Positions 11,803 to 23,192 of a DNA stretch of 64,000 nt are shown here, in pieces. The DNA comes from Lagopus muta (lineage: Eukaryota > Chordata > Aves > Galliformes > Phasianidae), in NCBI RefSeq assembly GCF_023343835.1, contig NC_064442.1, forward strand, positions 18,028,501 to 18,092,500. Direction: 5' to 3'. Every line of letters starts with the position of its first letter. Position 1 is the first letter of the stretch. A model generated the notes under the pieces. That model was given only the letters and a program-made list of their open reading frames with translations. It was not told the origin of the DNA and did no database searches. The position numbers and the translations under genes are program-made.

Positions 11803-14800
11803 CCCCTGAGGAATTGCTTTTTGGGGGTGTTTGTGCCTAACATCATTGCTAAATCGTTGTGCTTGTGGGCTGCTTTTGATCAGAGAAGGAAAAAACTGAC
11901 TGAGAGAAGCTATCTAATCCTCAAATTAGCCTTTGTCCTTTGTGTCTGTTGACTGGATCTGTAAGCAGATATCAACTGTGAAGCAAAATGTCACCTGCCC
12001 GTCTGGGTGCTCTAATCAGGAAGCAGACAGGCTGGCCCTGGTGCAAAGCCTGGTGGGTGTTTTCCAAGGGAGTAGAGTCTAACTTTGCCTACAATAGTGC
12101 TTTCCAGCTTGAAAATTAACCATCTGGCCTGAAGAAATTGGGAAATCCATGTGAACCCGTGGACCAGGGTAGCCAGGGCTCCCCCAGCCCAGCTTTCCAT
12201 TGGAAATGTGAGCCTGTCCCTGGGGAAAATGGGACCAGGCTGGGACTGCTGAACAGATTGCTGCAGCAGAGCACTGCTGACCCAGTATTTATTTTTAACT
12301 AGATCCAGCCAAATTTAAGGCCTATGGTACAGAACGTACGTCTTGCCCAGGAGGACAACCTTCAAGCTACTACACGCAAGGAAAGAGGTTATCAGGGTAT
12401 GTTTGCTTTCCTTATCTATTCCACACAAATAAAAACCTCTGAAACTTTCCCACTTTGGCTCTTCCACTGATGGAGAGCCAGGGATTCTAGCTTCTAGGAA
12501 TACAGGGAGAAGGAGCCTCGTGTGAGCAGAGCTGACAGGAGCTGTGGTGGTCCCATGGTCATCAGCTTTGTGTTTAAACCTCCCCGTGGCTGTGCTAGTT
12601 TGCACCATTCGTGGCTCTGTGGGAGTTTGCTCACATTGGGGTGGCAAAAGCTCTCCACCCTGGGCAGGATTTTACTTTAAGCTTCTTGAAGGCGGTGCAA
12701 GAGATGCCTCTTGTATTTGGTCGAGTTTTGTAACAAATGTTTCTCCTCGTTACAAAGAAGAACATGTGGTAGTTGCAACTGGACCTGGTGGGCTCTGCTG
12801 TGCTATCTCCTGCATTCGGGTTGTTTGTCCTCCCTCCTTGCCTGTGGTTTGGCAATGCAACAAACCCTGCAGTGTTCCTCATGCCGAGTCAAAACACCAC
12901 GTCCTTGGTGGGAGCACTGAGCTGTTTGGGATCAGTCTTGCTGTTCTGAGCTGCTCCAGGCACATTGGCAGGTATCACCCGCTTCTCCCAGTGCTGGTGG
13001 ATGTGTAAAGCGTTTAAGCTGCAGAGCATGAGCTGTGATAATTAATCAGAAGTGGGATAAAGTGCCCTTTTCAGATGTGGAGTTCCACGTTGGATAGCCC
13101 TGTAGTGCAGATAAGAGGTTGCCAGTGGGGCTAGTTGGGTGGCTTTAATTTAAGGCTTGGAAAGAATTCGGAGATCTTTGAATACGGAGGGTTGATCCTT
13201 TGTCCTGCAAATGTATGGAGCCTCAATGACAAGATCAGAGCCTGGGGGTATGACAGGAAGGCTTCGAAACTGCCTGACGTGTAGAGCACAAACTGACCTG
13301 CAGGGATGCCGTGCCCTGGGCTGAGTGTGTCACCGAAAGATCCTGCTGTGATTTTGGGTTGGAGGCAGGTCGTGATAGCATTACAAGGTGGGATAAGGGC
13401 TGCCAAAACCGCCTTCCCTTCAGGGCAAACATCAGAAACAGTTAAGTTCTTCTTTGGAGGCAGAGGACTGAAGCAATCTCGTATGTACCAACAGCACAGC
13501 CACCCATCCCCACCCATGGCAAGGTATGTGCCAGCAGCCCCGGGGCAGAAAACGTTGGCCTGATGGTTTTTGGGTGTTGTTTGTTTTTTTTTTTCCTATG
13601 CTAGAACGTCAAAAAAGCAAACAATTTCATTCATGCTGCAGTTTTATGCATCGTTGTCCCCCACCCCAAGCTCAGTCTGACCCATCGACTGCTGGGCTTG
13701 GTGGGGCTTGGAGGAGGACGGAAATGCCACGGTGCTTTGTGTCAGGATAACCCAGCTTCAGACAGAGTGTTTTGGGCATTGGCCAGCTTGCTGGCAGCAC
13801 CCTGGTCCTACAAGTCTTTCCCATCACTTGGGCTTGGATGTGCCCCCCAAAGGGGCCAGAGGAGTGCCATGGTGCTGATACTGTGTGGTAGGGGGTTCAT
13901 TAAGTGATGGATCTCCTTCCCAAGGGACTGACAGCTGAATCCACACCACACATCGCTTGCATTCCTCCCTCCCAACATCTCCTTAGGTCCAGTCACCAAA
14001 AGACTATGAGGTGGTGGTCTCTCAGACCTGTATCTTATATTGAGGTCAGCATCCCTTTGTGCTCATTGGTGAGTTTTGTTGCCTGATTATTTTGACCCCG
14101 AGAACCAGACAGGCTGCCTCGGGGGACAAACCCCATTTCAGGTTGCTGCTCCCCATTTGGTGGGAACAAAATCCAGTCCCTTAAAGGAGAGCACACCTGG
14201 TGTCTTCTGTTAGCTGTTTTGCTCTGCTTTAGGTGCTTCCTCTTGCTGCCAAAGGTTTGGCCACAGGGGTGATGCTGTTCCTAAGCCCCAGTGGCTCTGT
14301 GTAACATCTCCACCAGCGTTGTGGAGGGTTTGGACTGGGGCAGCTCCAGCAGGGCTGAGGAACAGCAGCAGCTTTCAGGTGTGCAGTCGGTTTCTTTTGC
14401 ACTGGGCTGCTTTATGGCTTTGGAAAATTGCAGTTCACAAACCGCAGCGCGATAAGGTTGGGGGAAGAAAGCAAACCACGTCAGCACCAAGGAATGCGAT
14501 GGGAGGGAGCCCGGATCCTGGACAAGCATCAACTGTGCTGTGACTGCATTGCAACTCAGTCTTGGGCTCGAACACCCCTTTATAAAGGCAGCAGCTTCGG
14601 CCACAGCACAGAACGCTTGGGGTTCCCCATCCACCCTGGGAAGTCCCTTCTTCTCCCTTCCCTACTAGTGATGCTCGGGGACTTCCCAGCGCAGGGCTTC
14701 TTCATTCCACCTGGTGCCACCAGCCTTCGGTAGGCAGCTTTTGGGGTCAGGTTGCTGCCATGTGAATGGTAGTGATTTTGCAGCTCCTTCTGCTCTCTGC

Positions 14801-17800
14801 TCGCTCAGGGTGTGAATGTGAAGCCCAGCCCCACTGCAGTCAATGAACCCGGTTGCCTGCTGCGGAGGAATGTCAATATTGACTCTCATCCATCGTTTGC
14901 ATGCGTGGGCACTAAAATTAACAAAAGCAGAACAAAGCCCACGCTTGGTTCCGATGCTGGGTTTTGTTATGCCGATTCTTCAAAGCAAAATAAAAGAAAA
15001 TGGTTCCATTGAAGTTGTGAGAGGGGGTCTGGGCAGAACCCAGGCACGTAGCAGCTCGGGGCTGTTCCCATCCGTGGTGTGTGCCCTGGGAATGGAAGAT
15101 GGAGGTGAAGATGTGGTGTGTTTGTCTCAGTGATTCATTGACTCACAGCCTGGGAATGGACTTGGCTGTGATTTGCTTCTTTGGAAGTCGAAGCCCTTAG
15201 AAAAGCCAGATGCCACTGAGAAACTCCTCACCCCTTTCTTCCTTCTATTATTACCCATCTTTGTTCTGCTTGGAAAGATAGCCCTGCCCTAAGAGTATCC
15301 TTGCTTTTCTCACAAAGGAAGCATTGCTCCTTCTCCCAGGAGCATCCCCATCTCATCCCCCATCGCATCCTCCTCGGGGATGCAGATCCCGGGGCCAGGC
15401 AGAGAGCAGCACAGAGCATGGGAACTGGTGGCACCTCTGTGGTTTAGAAACTGGAAATAAAGGCTGAAGTGGTTTGAGGGCTCAGCCTCGAAACGAGGAA
15501 GGCGGAGGGGGCACGGGGAGGAACCAAAACCCGCCTGCAAAGGAACTATCAGAGTGCAGAGGAGAAGCAAAAGCAGCTGTGATTACTGAAAGCCCGCTGG
15601 GACGGATGCTGTGCTATCTCGGGCTCTTTCACTTCCCTGTCTGGTCGGCTCTTTTGGCCTTCGGCCTCTCTTTGTACGCCCAAGATCTCCCAGGGATGGC
15701 CAAACCCTCGTCCTTTGAAAGCCTGAAGGGTTTTGGCACAAAGCCTTGATTGCTTCTCCTTGCTGCTTTGCCTCGCTCACCTCGTCCTGCTGCGCTGGGG
15801 CCTCCACTTTGACTAACCCCAGAGAGAAAAAGCAATAACTGGGGGGGGGGGGGGAAACAAGCTTGGGATTCGCAGGACAGGGAGCTCACAGACAGCGTGG
15901 GGTCAGGAGCACTGGAGCAACTCCAGCCCCAATAGATGTTTAAATAGAAAGGTTGCACACCTGGAAGATTTATGTCATCTTTTATTTGCTTGTTTGTTGA
16001 CACAGCTCAAGAGCTCTCTGTGAGTGTTTGCTTTGCTGGCTCCATGGCCCCTGAGAAGCAGGACATGCCAGGGCTGGATTTCACAGGGGATGGAGTCCCC
16101 AAGAGCCGTGTTTTGGGGCTCCCCATTTCCTTGGCACCACCATCCCATGGTGACAGGTATATCCCACTCCACGCACCAGGTGGCCCAAGGCTTTGGGGCT
16201 GTCCCAGGTGCCCCCCACCTTCCTGTCCTTGCACAGGGCCATCCCAGCACAGCTGGGGGCTGTGGGATCCATATCTGGGCTCAGCATCCCTGCTTGGGGC
16301 AGAGAGGGGAAGTGATGCTTCTGGTTCCTAAAGATAAGGAGCTGGGGACTGCAGATAGAGGTGCCCATCATACCCAGAGTAAGCTGGTGGTGATAGCAGA
16401 AACGAAGAGGACAGATGATGGGTTTTCCCAAGGTTTTCCCCCAAATGCCCTGGCTCTGGAGAGACCTTGGGGCACTCGGGAGGACCTGGTAGGTGCTGAG
16501 GGCTTCTTACTGTTGCTTTTTGGGGTCAATGTCTGCTTTGGGCAATCAGCTCCTTTCTCAGTCTTTTCTCTCTGCCGGCAATTGGAGATGGGGTTGGGTT
16601 GCTTCACTGAGGGCCTTGTGAATCACCCCATCCTCCCCCTCCCCTTCCTGCATTAATGACAGCCAACACCATGCCTGAGGCAATCTATTGATTTATCTTC
16701 TTTTCATCCCCAGGTGGCTGGGTTTATGGTGCTCACCTGATTTTTAAGGGGAGGAAGATGTTGGGCACTGAGCCGTACCAAAGGCCGGCCACCATCTTAT
16801 GGCCATCCAACGACGGTGTCACCAAGCTCTGGCCCACAGAATGGTGGCTATGGGGCATCTTATGCCTGACCCGGCCCCAGGGCACACACTGACCTGCTTG
16901 GGGAAGGTGGAGATGTTTGGAGAAGTTTGAGAGCAGGGAGGAGGTTGGACCGGCTGACCGGGAAGCCTCTGAGATGCCCTCAGGTGTGATGGGAGGGCTG
17001 AAGGCTATGGGGAATTTTACCCTCTTGCTGCAGGGCACTGGGGGAAGAAATCTATCATCAGGAAGCTTCCTGGCGGAGCAGGGCTGAGCTTTGTGTCAAA
17101 ACAAAACTAATTAAAATCTCGGTTGCTTAATGTTGTGTGGAGATCTCTGGCATTGTGCTTGGATGGGCTGAGTTTCTGCCAAGGGATGAGGTGCATTGGG
17201 ATGGGGCTGGGTTGGGCCAGTGTGGGTGGAAGGCAAGGGTGGGATGTTGCCCATGGGCAATGGAGTCTCATTGGCTGTGGTCATCACCGCTTGGAGCTTG
17301 GAGGTCCCAGGTGGGCACCTAAGATGGGAATCACCTCCTGGAGAGCCGCTGGGACCACGTGCCAAAGGTGCATATTCTGCTGCAGATGGGAAAAGTGATG
17401 GGTTTTTATAAGATTGAAGAGTCCCAGGCCCTGGGCTGGGATTTACCTACACTGATGAAAGGTCTGGAAAACCCAGGACCTGCTGTGCCTTGCACTGGGC
17501 TTCCCAAAGTGGAGCAAATGAAGCCCAGCCCATTAATTACCTGCTCGGGGACAAAGGTCGTGGTTTTGGGCTGCCCCTCCTGCATGGAAACACCAAAATG
17601 CAGATGAAGCAGCCTTGTGAGACAGCAGGACGTGTCACATCCAAGTTGGGTTTGCGTGAAATCCTCCAAGACAAGAGAACTGCCCACTCCTCTTTCTTCT
17701 TTCCAATCTCGGCATCTGCCTCCAAAACCAAATTTCTTGAGGGTTTGCTGTTTTCTTTTCCTTTTTTATGGCTTTTATTCCATCCTCCCCCATAACCTTA

Positions 17801-18726
17801 TTGATTTTTCCACCCGACCCTGATCCTACACCCACATTCGTGGGTGGTTTTGCCAGCATCTGGTCTGTCCCTGTCCCACTTGGCAGCGTGGTACCCAGCA
17901 GGAGCCCTGTTTTCCTTCTGGTGACTTCTGCCTTATCTCTCCAAGGCTGTTTTCTTATGTCAGAGGTGCTTTTGGAGCTGCATTGCTGCAGTGTCCAGCA
18001 GCCTTCCACCCACGAGATGGGTGCCTGTAGGTTGGGCTGTGAATCCCTTCCCCTTTCCTAATTGTGCTCCTCCAGAAGCTGAGATCAAACCAAAAAGGGG
18101 GAAAAAAAACCCAAAACCCAACAAACCAGCCCCAAACTCTGGATTTCCAGAGGCTGAATGGAGAAAGCACTGAGCGCAGTGGTGGTGACGGGTGGCCTCC
18201 AGCTCTATGGGGTGGCCCTGCTCTTTTCCCAGCTGGTTTGTGATGTCAGATGGATAGAATAAAAAGGAGAATAGAGAGCATGGGTTCCTGAACGCTTCCA
18301 CCATGAGGCTCTCACCTGGAGGGCAGGGATTTATTGCGTGGTGACCCACATTCCCAGAGCCCCACAGTGTGACCACAGCCATGGGATCCCACCACCACCT
18401 CCTCTCCAGCCATTTTCCTCTTCCATCATTCCTCTTCCATCACATTTCCCACAGCCCCCAAAGCCACCAACAAGTGGTGACGGAGAGATGGAAGAGAAGA
18501 ACTCAGATCCCAAACCGTGATTGTTGGAGCAGGTCCAGCATCCCAACTATTGAACCTGAATCTGAAACACTGCAGTGGGCGCTGCCAAGAACTTTGTTCA
18601 TTTATTATTTTTCCCTTCCGGGCACTGAAAATTGCTGCGTGGGATGGAGATTTGGAGGTGATTGATGGGTTTTTGGTGCTTGCCAAGTAGAAGTTTTCTT
18701 TTTATGGGCATTCAGCAGCTGGGCTC
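11803..18726. other. Intergenic DNA between PPCDC and C15orf39 (left part)
   Basis: I see no conserved protein segment, RNA gene or mobile element with a recognisable consensus. Open frames here (for example one of about 210 codons at 16024-16656) lack family resemblance and splice logic. There is a G14 run at 15841-15854 and several short purine or pyrimidine runs. Base composition is moderately G+C-rich and becomes richer towards 21 kb. Confidence 0.5.
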
Positions 18727-18906
18727 GGGGAGCTGGTGCCCTATGGGGAGCTGGTGCCCTATGGGGAGCTGGTGCCCTATGGGGAGCTGGTGCCCTATGA
18801 GGAGCTGGTGCCCTATGGGGAGCTGGTGCCCTATGGGGAGCTGGTGCCCTATGAGGAGCTGGTGCCCTATGGGGAGCTGGTGCCCTATGGGGAGCTGGTG
18901 CCCTAT
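18727..18906 (+). repeat. 18-bp minisatellite, exactly 10 units
   Basis: The unit GGGGAGCTGGTGCCCTAT is repeated ten times with no indel (180 bp). Units 5 and 8 carry the same G-to-A change (GAGG start), so the array has a three-unit superperiod of 54 bp. The unit length is a multiple of three, so the array is open in more than one frame (GELVPY or GSWCPM repeats). This makes the long flanking open frames artefacts rather than genes. Confidence 0.95.
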
Positions 18907-20794
18907 GAAAGTTGCACCAGTTGGCTTTGTGTGGACAGCAGAGAGCGTAGCATGGTCAGGATAAAGAACTTCCTACCTTGGCTTTTTGGGTTGAGGTCCA
19001 TCTTTCTAGACAGGACAGAGGTGCAGAGCCATGGGACAGGGACATCCCACCCCAGCCTGATCCATTTCTTTGCGGCCAAGGCTGTGGAGCATCCTCACAT
19101 CGTGGGAAGGACATACAGCTGTGGGTGCCACCAGACAAAAGCACCCGAGGTGTGCAGTGATGCTGGCTGGAAGACAGTGGGGTTTTCCAGCAGGGAATGC
19201 CAACTCATCTTTCCTCTGCTGGGAATTTTCCATGGAGTTTCATGGTGTGGAAACACACCCAGGAATGGAAAAAGCCCAGGAGGAAAGAAAGAAGACAGGA
19301 AGTTACTTGGCCAAGAGGGCTTGGCGGGGTCCCAAGGCGAGGGATGGTGTTGGGTTCATACACAGCACCCCCAGCACTGCACATGGGCTGGGATCCCAAA
19401 CTTGTTCTTTTCCCCTGTATTTAATGATAATCTGTTTAATACCCTCCATTTGATCTCCATCTCGAGAGGAACTAAGACAGAAAGGAGGGGGGAGGTACTG
19501 GCTCCTGTGCAAAAGGGGGTGGAGTAGGATGGAAAAAGACATCAGGGATGGGTAGGAGTCCAGAGAAGATAAATAAGGGATGGTTACTCCCTGCTATGCA
19601 AGATCTAGGGCAGGCAGTTCTCGGGTGGCTTCCCATATTCTCCCTCATTGGCTTTTCCTTCGTGGAGGGATCTCGACTCTGGAATGGGGCTGCCAAAATT
19701 CTCCTTGCTATGGGAAAAAATGGAGTTGGGAAAACATCCCCTAATGTAGTGATGCATTGTGTCTCTTGGGGAATTACAACTGCTTGGCTGTTGCTGGGGG
19801 GGATATCTCGTTATCTGCGGTTAATCATCTAGAGATAATGACTCCTGCATCTCTAATGGTGCTTTTCTGGGTCCCGTTTGCTGTCCTGGGGGAGGAAAGG
19901 TGAACGCAAAGAGAGAAGCTCAGTGCCATGGGGTGCCTCATCCAGAGGTGTTCCCCACCAGGAGTGCCCCAAACCCACATCAGCCCTCCAGGACCTCCCC
20001 GTGCCCAAAATAATGGGGCCCTGAGGGGCTCGTTGAGGGCTCTGGGTCTTTAGGGAGGGGAAAGAGCTCCTTGGAGTGCAGCAGTCCTGTTCCTCGCCTT
20101 GCATGATGCAACCCCAGCATCCTCCATGGGAAATGTGCAGAGTGTGAATTAAGAGCAGCTGCATGGCTCTCCGGCTCCAATTAACCTGATAATTAGAACT
20201 TCATCGAGGACATTGCTACCTCCAGGCGTGTCTCCAAGGGCAGAGCTGCTAACAAGGCTATGAGCTCCAGGATGGGCTCACTGCCACCAGGGGGGTGGGA
20301 TGGGAAGGAGGGGGCCATCCTGGACAGAGAGCTGGAAAATCTGGCCTTTGTTTCAGTTTCAAGCAGGGCAGAAATGGGAGAAAACGTCCTGAAATCTCCA
20401 GGAGGAAACAAACCCCTCAAAGCAGGGTCCTCTGCATCACCATCCCAGCACCATTTGGCCACGCGCTGCATCGCAGGGAGCATCAGAGCATCATCGCCCA
20501 GAGACCATTTCCTCCCACCTGTCTTTATAATAACAACGTGTATTTACTGAAAAAGCTGTTAAGAAAGAAAAAACACATTGGGGAGAATGAGCTGTGTGAG
20601 GAGGGACGTTATGTGGAGAGCAGTGTGTTGAGGAATAAGTCCTTGTAGAAGGAATACCCCCTGGAAATTGGAGGAGCGCTGAGAGCCTCTCGTCACACCA
20701 TTTAAATGCCTTTGAAAGAGGAAAATGGAATTAGAGAGATTACAGGAAAAGAAAAATAGACTTAGCAGAACGAGAGCTGCTAAGAAATCTGGGA
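18907..20794. other. Intergenic DNA, no gene recognised
   Basis: Apart from the minisatellite on its left edge, this stretch shows no recognisable exon or repeat family. The open frame that continues from the minisatellite to 19527 has no family resemblance. Confidence 0.45.
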
Positions 20795-20882
20795 GTACTA
20801 ATGAAGGATTGGATCAGATTTAGTTGGACAGATGCTCTTAAATGCCTTTCCCAACCTTGATTCAATGGTTCTGTGATTCAGC
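20795..20882 (+). mobile_element. CR1 3' end fragment
   Basis: Contains the tail-region words GTTGGACAGATG, CCTTTCCCAACCTTGATTCA and ATGGTTCTGTGATTC, in CR1 order and plus orientation. Only the last ~90 bp of the element is present, a typical 5'-truncated copy. Confidence 0.75.
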
Positions 20883-21169
20883 AGGCTGGCAGAGGGTGCC
20901 CAGCAGCAAAGAACTGCTCCCAAGAGGAGATCTCTTCAACTCTTGAAAGTTTCCCCATTGAACTCGGAGCCAAAAGGAAAACCGGGGTGAGGAAGAGCAT
21001 TCCTGGCACCATCACAGCTTAAAGGGATTATCTGTCCCACCGACAGCCAACCGCCCTTCTGTCCAGAGCATCAAAACCCACCACCAATGACTTTTTCACG
21101 GCCGTAAATCCAAATAACGAGCTTTGCTCTCCCGTTTCCCGAAAGCTGGCCGAGTTCCATCGCAGCTCC

Positions 21170-21700
21170 TATGAATAAAACCACGTCCCGGATCCCAGAA
21201 GCCCAACACCCGGCCGCGTTCTTTCGGCCACCGCCGTCCCCGATGGAGTTCAGGCGCTGGAGGTTGCAGAGCCCCGACGCGCTCGGCGCACGTGTGGCGA
21301 GGCCGTCCCCTCCTCCCCCCTCCTCCGGCCGCCCCACTGCCACCACCTCCTCCTCCTCCTCCTCCTCCTCCTCCTCCCACTTCCTCCGCACAATGCGAGC
21401 AGCAGAGCGGGGCAGCAGCACCGTGCCGGCCCCCCCCGGCCGCCCCCTCCCCGGCTCGGCTCCGTAAGATGCTCCGGAGGAGGCGGCTCCGCCAGGTGAG
21501 TGCGGAACAGCGCTCGGCAGTTCGGCTCCGAACCCCCTCCTCCCTCTCGGTTGCTGCGGGGCAGCTCTTGCTTATGGGATCCGAGCTCGGCTTGCAGGCT
21601 TTTACCCATTTATGGCCGGTGTAGAGCATGCGGTTGCTGCACGGGGCCGGTAGGTTTGCGTTTCGTTTTTATTTTTCCCCCGCTGTAAAAAGCTGCTCCG
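21170..21700 (+). promoter_or_regulatory. CpG-island promoter and first exon region of C15orf39 homolog
   Basis: The DNA is strongly G+C-rich with many CpG dinucleotides, has GC-box-like CCGCCC stretches and no clear TATA box. It contains a strong splice donor (GCCAG^GTGAGT, exon end 21495) that joins in a sensible way to the acceptor at 23147 just before the main coding exon. This is the expected shape of a broad CpG-island promoter. The transcription start cannot be placed from sequence alone. Confidence 0.6.
21346..21375 (+). repeat. (CCT)10 triplet tract
   Basis: Ten uninterrupted CCT triplets lie within the CpG island, about 120 bases before the exon 1 donor, probably in the promoter or 5' leader of the C15orf39 homolog. 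It generates poly-Ser, poly-Pro and antisense poly-Glu/Gly frames that are not genes. Confidence 0.9.
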
Positions 21701-23192
21701 GTGACCCCGAGTGCAGCGTTTTGCCATCCGTGCGCAACGCCGTTGGGTGCGAGATGTTAAAAAGCTGCAAAGTGAAAGTCCCCATGGGTTCCACCGGCAG
21801 GCGGGCTCCGCTTTGGACCCACAGCCAACGGCCGTGCCCGCACCCGGCGGGGATATCGGGGAGGTGACCTCCTCGGCAGCACCCAAGGGCCCCGTGTCAC
21901 CTCCGCCACCCTTGGGGACAGCGGGACGGGACACGTGGGCACGGCGGAGCTGGAGGGCTCCCGCGTCCGCTTCGATGTAGGGTGAAACGAAGGCGGTGGT
22001 GGGGTCACCGTCCCCAGTCGTGGGATCGGACTGGATGATGTCGGTGGCCTTTTCCAACCGGGATGATTCTGCGATGTTTCCCCGATGCTGGGAGGGGGAT
22101 TTGGGGCTGGGGGGACGCGAGCGTTGGCGTCGCCCTACCGTGGAATGGTTGCACGATGGTTCTTTGTAGATGAGTGCATGTCAGGGAAAGGGGAAAAGGA
22201 GGCACAGAAATTGGGTGAGTCACGATATTTGAGTGCAGTATCCATCCCAAACGTCGGCACTGTGGGGAAAAGGGGAAAGCCCCGTCCCGTGCACGTGGAG
22301 GTGGCACCTTTGGCTCCGTCTTCTGCTGGATGTGCCTTGGGATGCAGCCTCCTGCTTTTGCAGGGCTCCTGTTGCCTTCCTGTATTTCTCCTCCCCGAAG
22401 TCTTCCGTCCCAAATGTCCCAGCAGAGGGACATGGCAGCGCTAAGGGACGTGAGGGGGGAAACACGTCCCCTCCCCAGCCTCATCCATGGGTTCAAGCCC
22501 CTTCCACAGCAAAGCCACCGAGCTTGGGTCCCCTTATCTACCCCAGCAAGCTTGCCCCGCTATCGAAGCCATTTCCCCTTCTGCGGACAGGGCTTTTATC
22601 TTATCTCCACGCTCTCTTCCTCCATTTCCTTCTCTGTTTCTCTGCTGATTCTTGCCACAAAAAGAAAAAAAAAAGGGGGGGGTGTGGAGAAGATGTGAGA
22701 TCCCACCACTCTGAGCCTATCCGTGGGCCTGGAGGTTGCTGGGGGGGGGTCCCAAGTGGAGCTGGCCCATGCTTGGGGGATGGCAGGGGATGCCTGGAGG
22801 TGTTTGGGTGGTGCTCTTGGAGGGATGCTCAAGGCATCTCGGTGGGATGCCCAAGAGATCCTGGCGGATGTCTGCTGCTGCTCCTGGGTGCACGGAGGAT
22901 TGCATGGAGGGATGCTCAAGGCGTCTCGGTGGGACGCCCCGGAGGTGCTGGAGGTTCTGGGTGGTGATGAGGAAGGCCGGGCAGTGATGCAATGGTCTGC
23001 CAGCTCCACCTGCTGGCACGCAGCGCCTGGTGCTGCAGGTCCCACCCCAAACCACAAGACGCCAAAAGGGTCCGAAGAACTTCAGACAAGAGAGAGGTGA
23101 ATGCACCCTACTGTGTCTGACCCGTTTTCTCCCTTTTCCCCACCCAGGAAGGCCAGCTGACCTCTCCCATCGCACACCTCGGTGGAGTATAA
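21469..23192 (+). CDS. Spliced upstream ORF of C15orf39 homolog (23 codons plus stop)
   Basis: An ATG at 21469 opens nine codons (MLRRRRLRQ) up to the donor at 21495. If spliced to the acceptor at 23147, the frame continues for 14 sense codons (beginning EGQLTSP) and stops at TAA 23190-23192. The next base is the A of the main ATG at 23193, so the upstream ORF stop and main start are directly adjacent. The ATG context (TAAGATGC) is intermediate. It could regulate translation of the main frame; peptide function is not implied. It depends on the inferred intron 21496-23147 and on transcription starting before 21469. Confidence 0.45.
22010..22076 (+). mobile_element. CR1 3' end fragment in C15orf39 intron 1
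   Basis: Contains GGACTGGATGATGTCGGTGG, CCTTTTCCAACC and GATGATTCTGCGATG, the last part of the CR1 consensus in plus orientation, ~65 bp only and G+C-shifted. Confidence 0.65.
22819..22944 (+). repeat. 87-bp period duplication
   Basis: A ~39-bp block beginning GGAGGGATGCTCAAGGC and running through a CTCGGTGGGA-type stretch occurs at 22819-22857 and again at 22906-22944 with few changes. The sequence between the copies is only weakly similar, so this is a decayed tandem duplication in intron 1. Confidence 0.7.

Noticed and set aside
15841-15854. G14 homopolymer as a functional element
   Set aside because: Single isolated run in intergenic DNA; may also be a sequencing length error.
16024-16656. 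210-codon plus-strand open frame in the intergenic region
   Set aside because: No family resemblance, no splice context and low-complexity Gly/Pro/Trp composition typical of G+C-rich noncoding DNA.
18736-19527. 263-codon frame beginning with GELVPY repeats
   Set aside because: Its start lies in the 18-bp minisatellite and the remainder has no recognisable domain or splice sites.
21096-21629. 177-codon minus-strand frame with poly-Glu/Gly in the CpG island
   Set aside because: Generated by the (CCT)10 tract and CpG-rich DNA; no evidence of a divergent gene.
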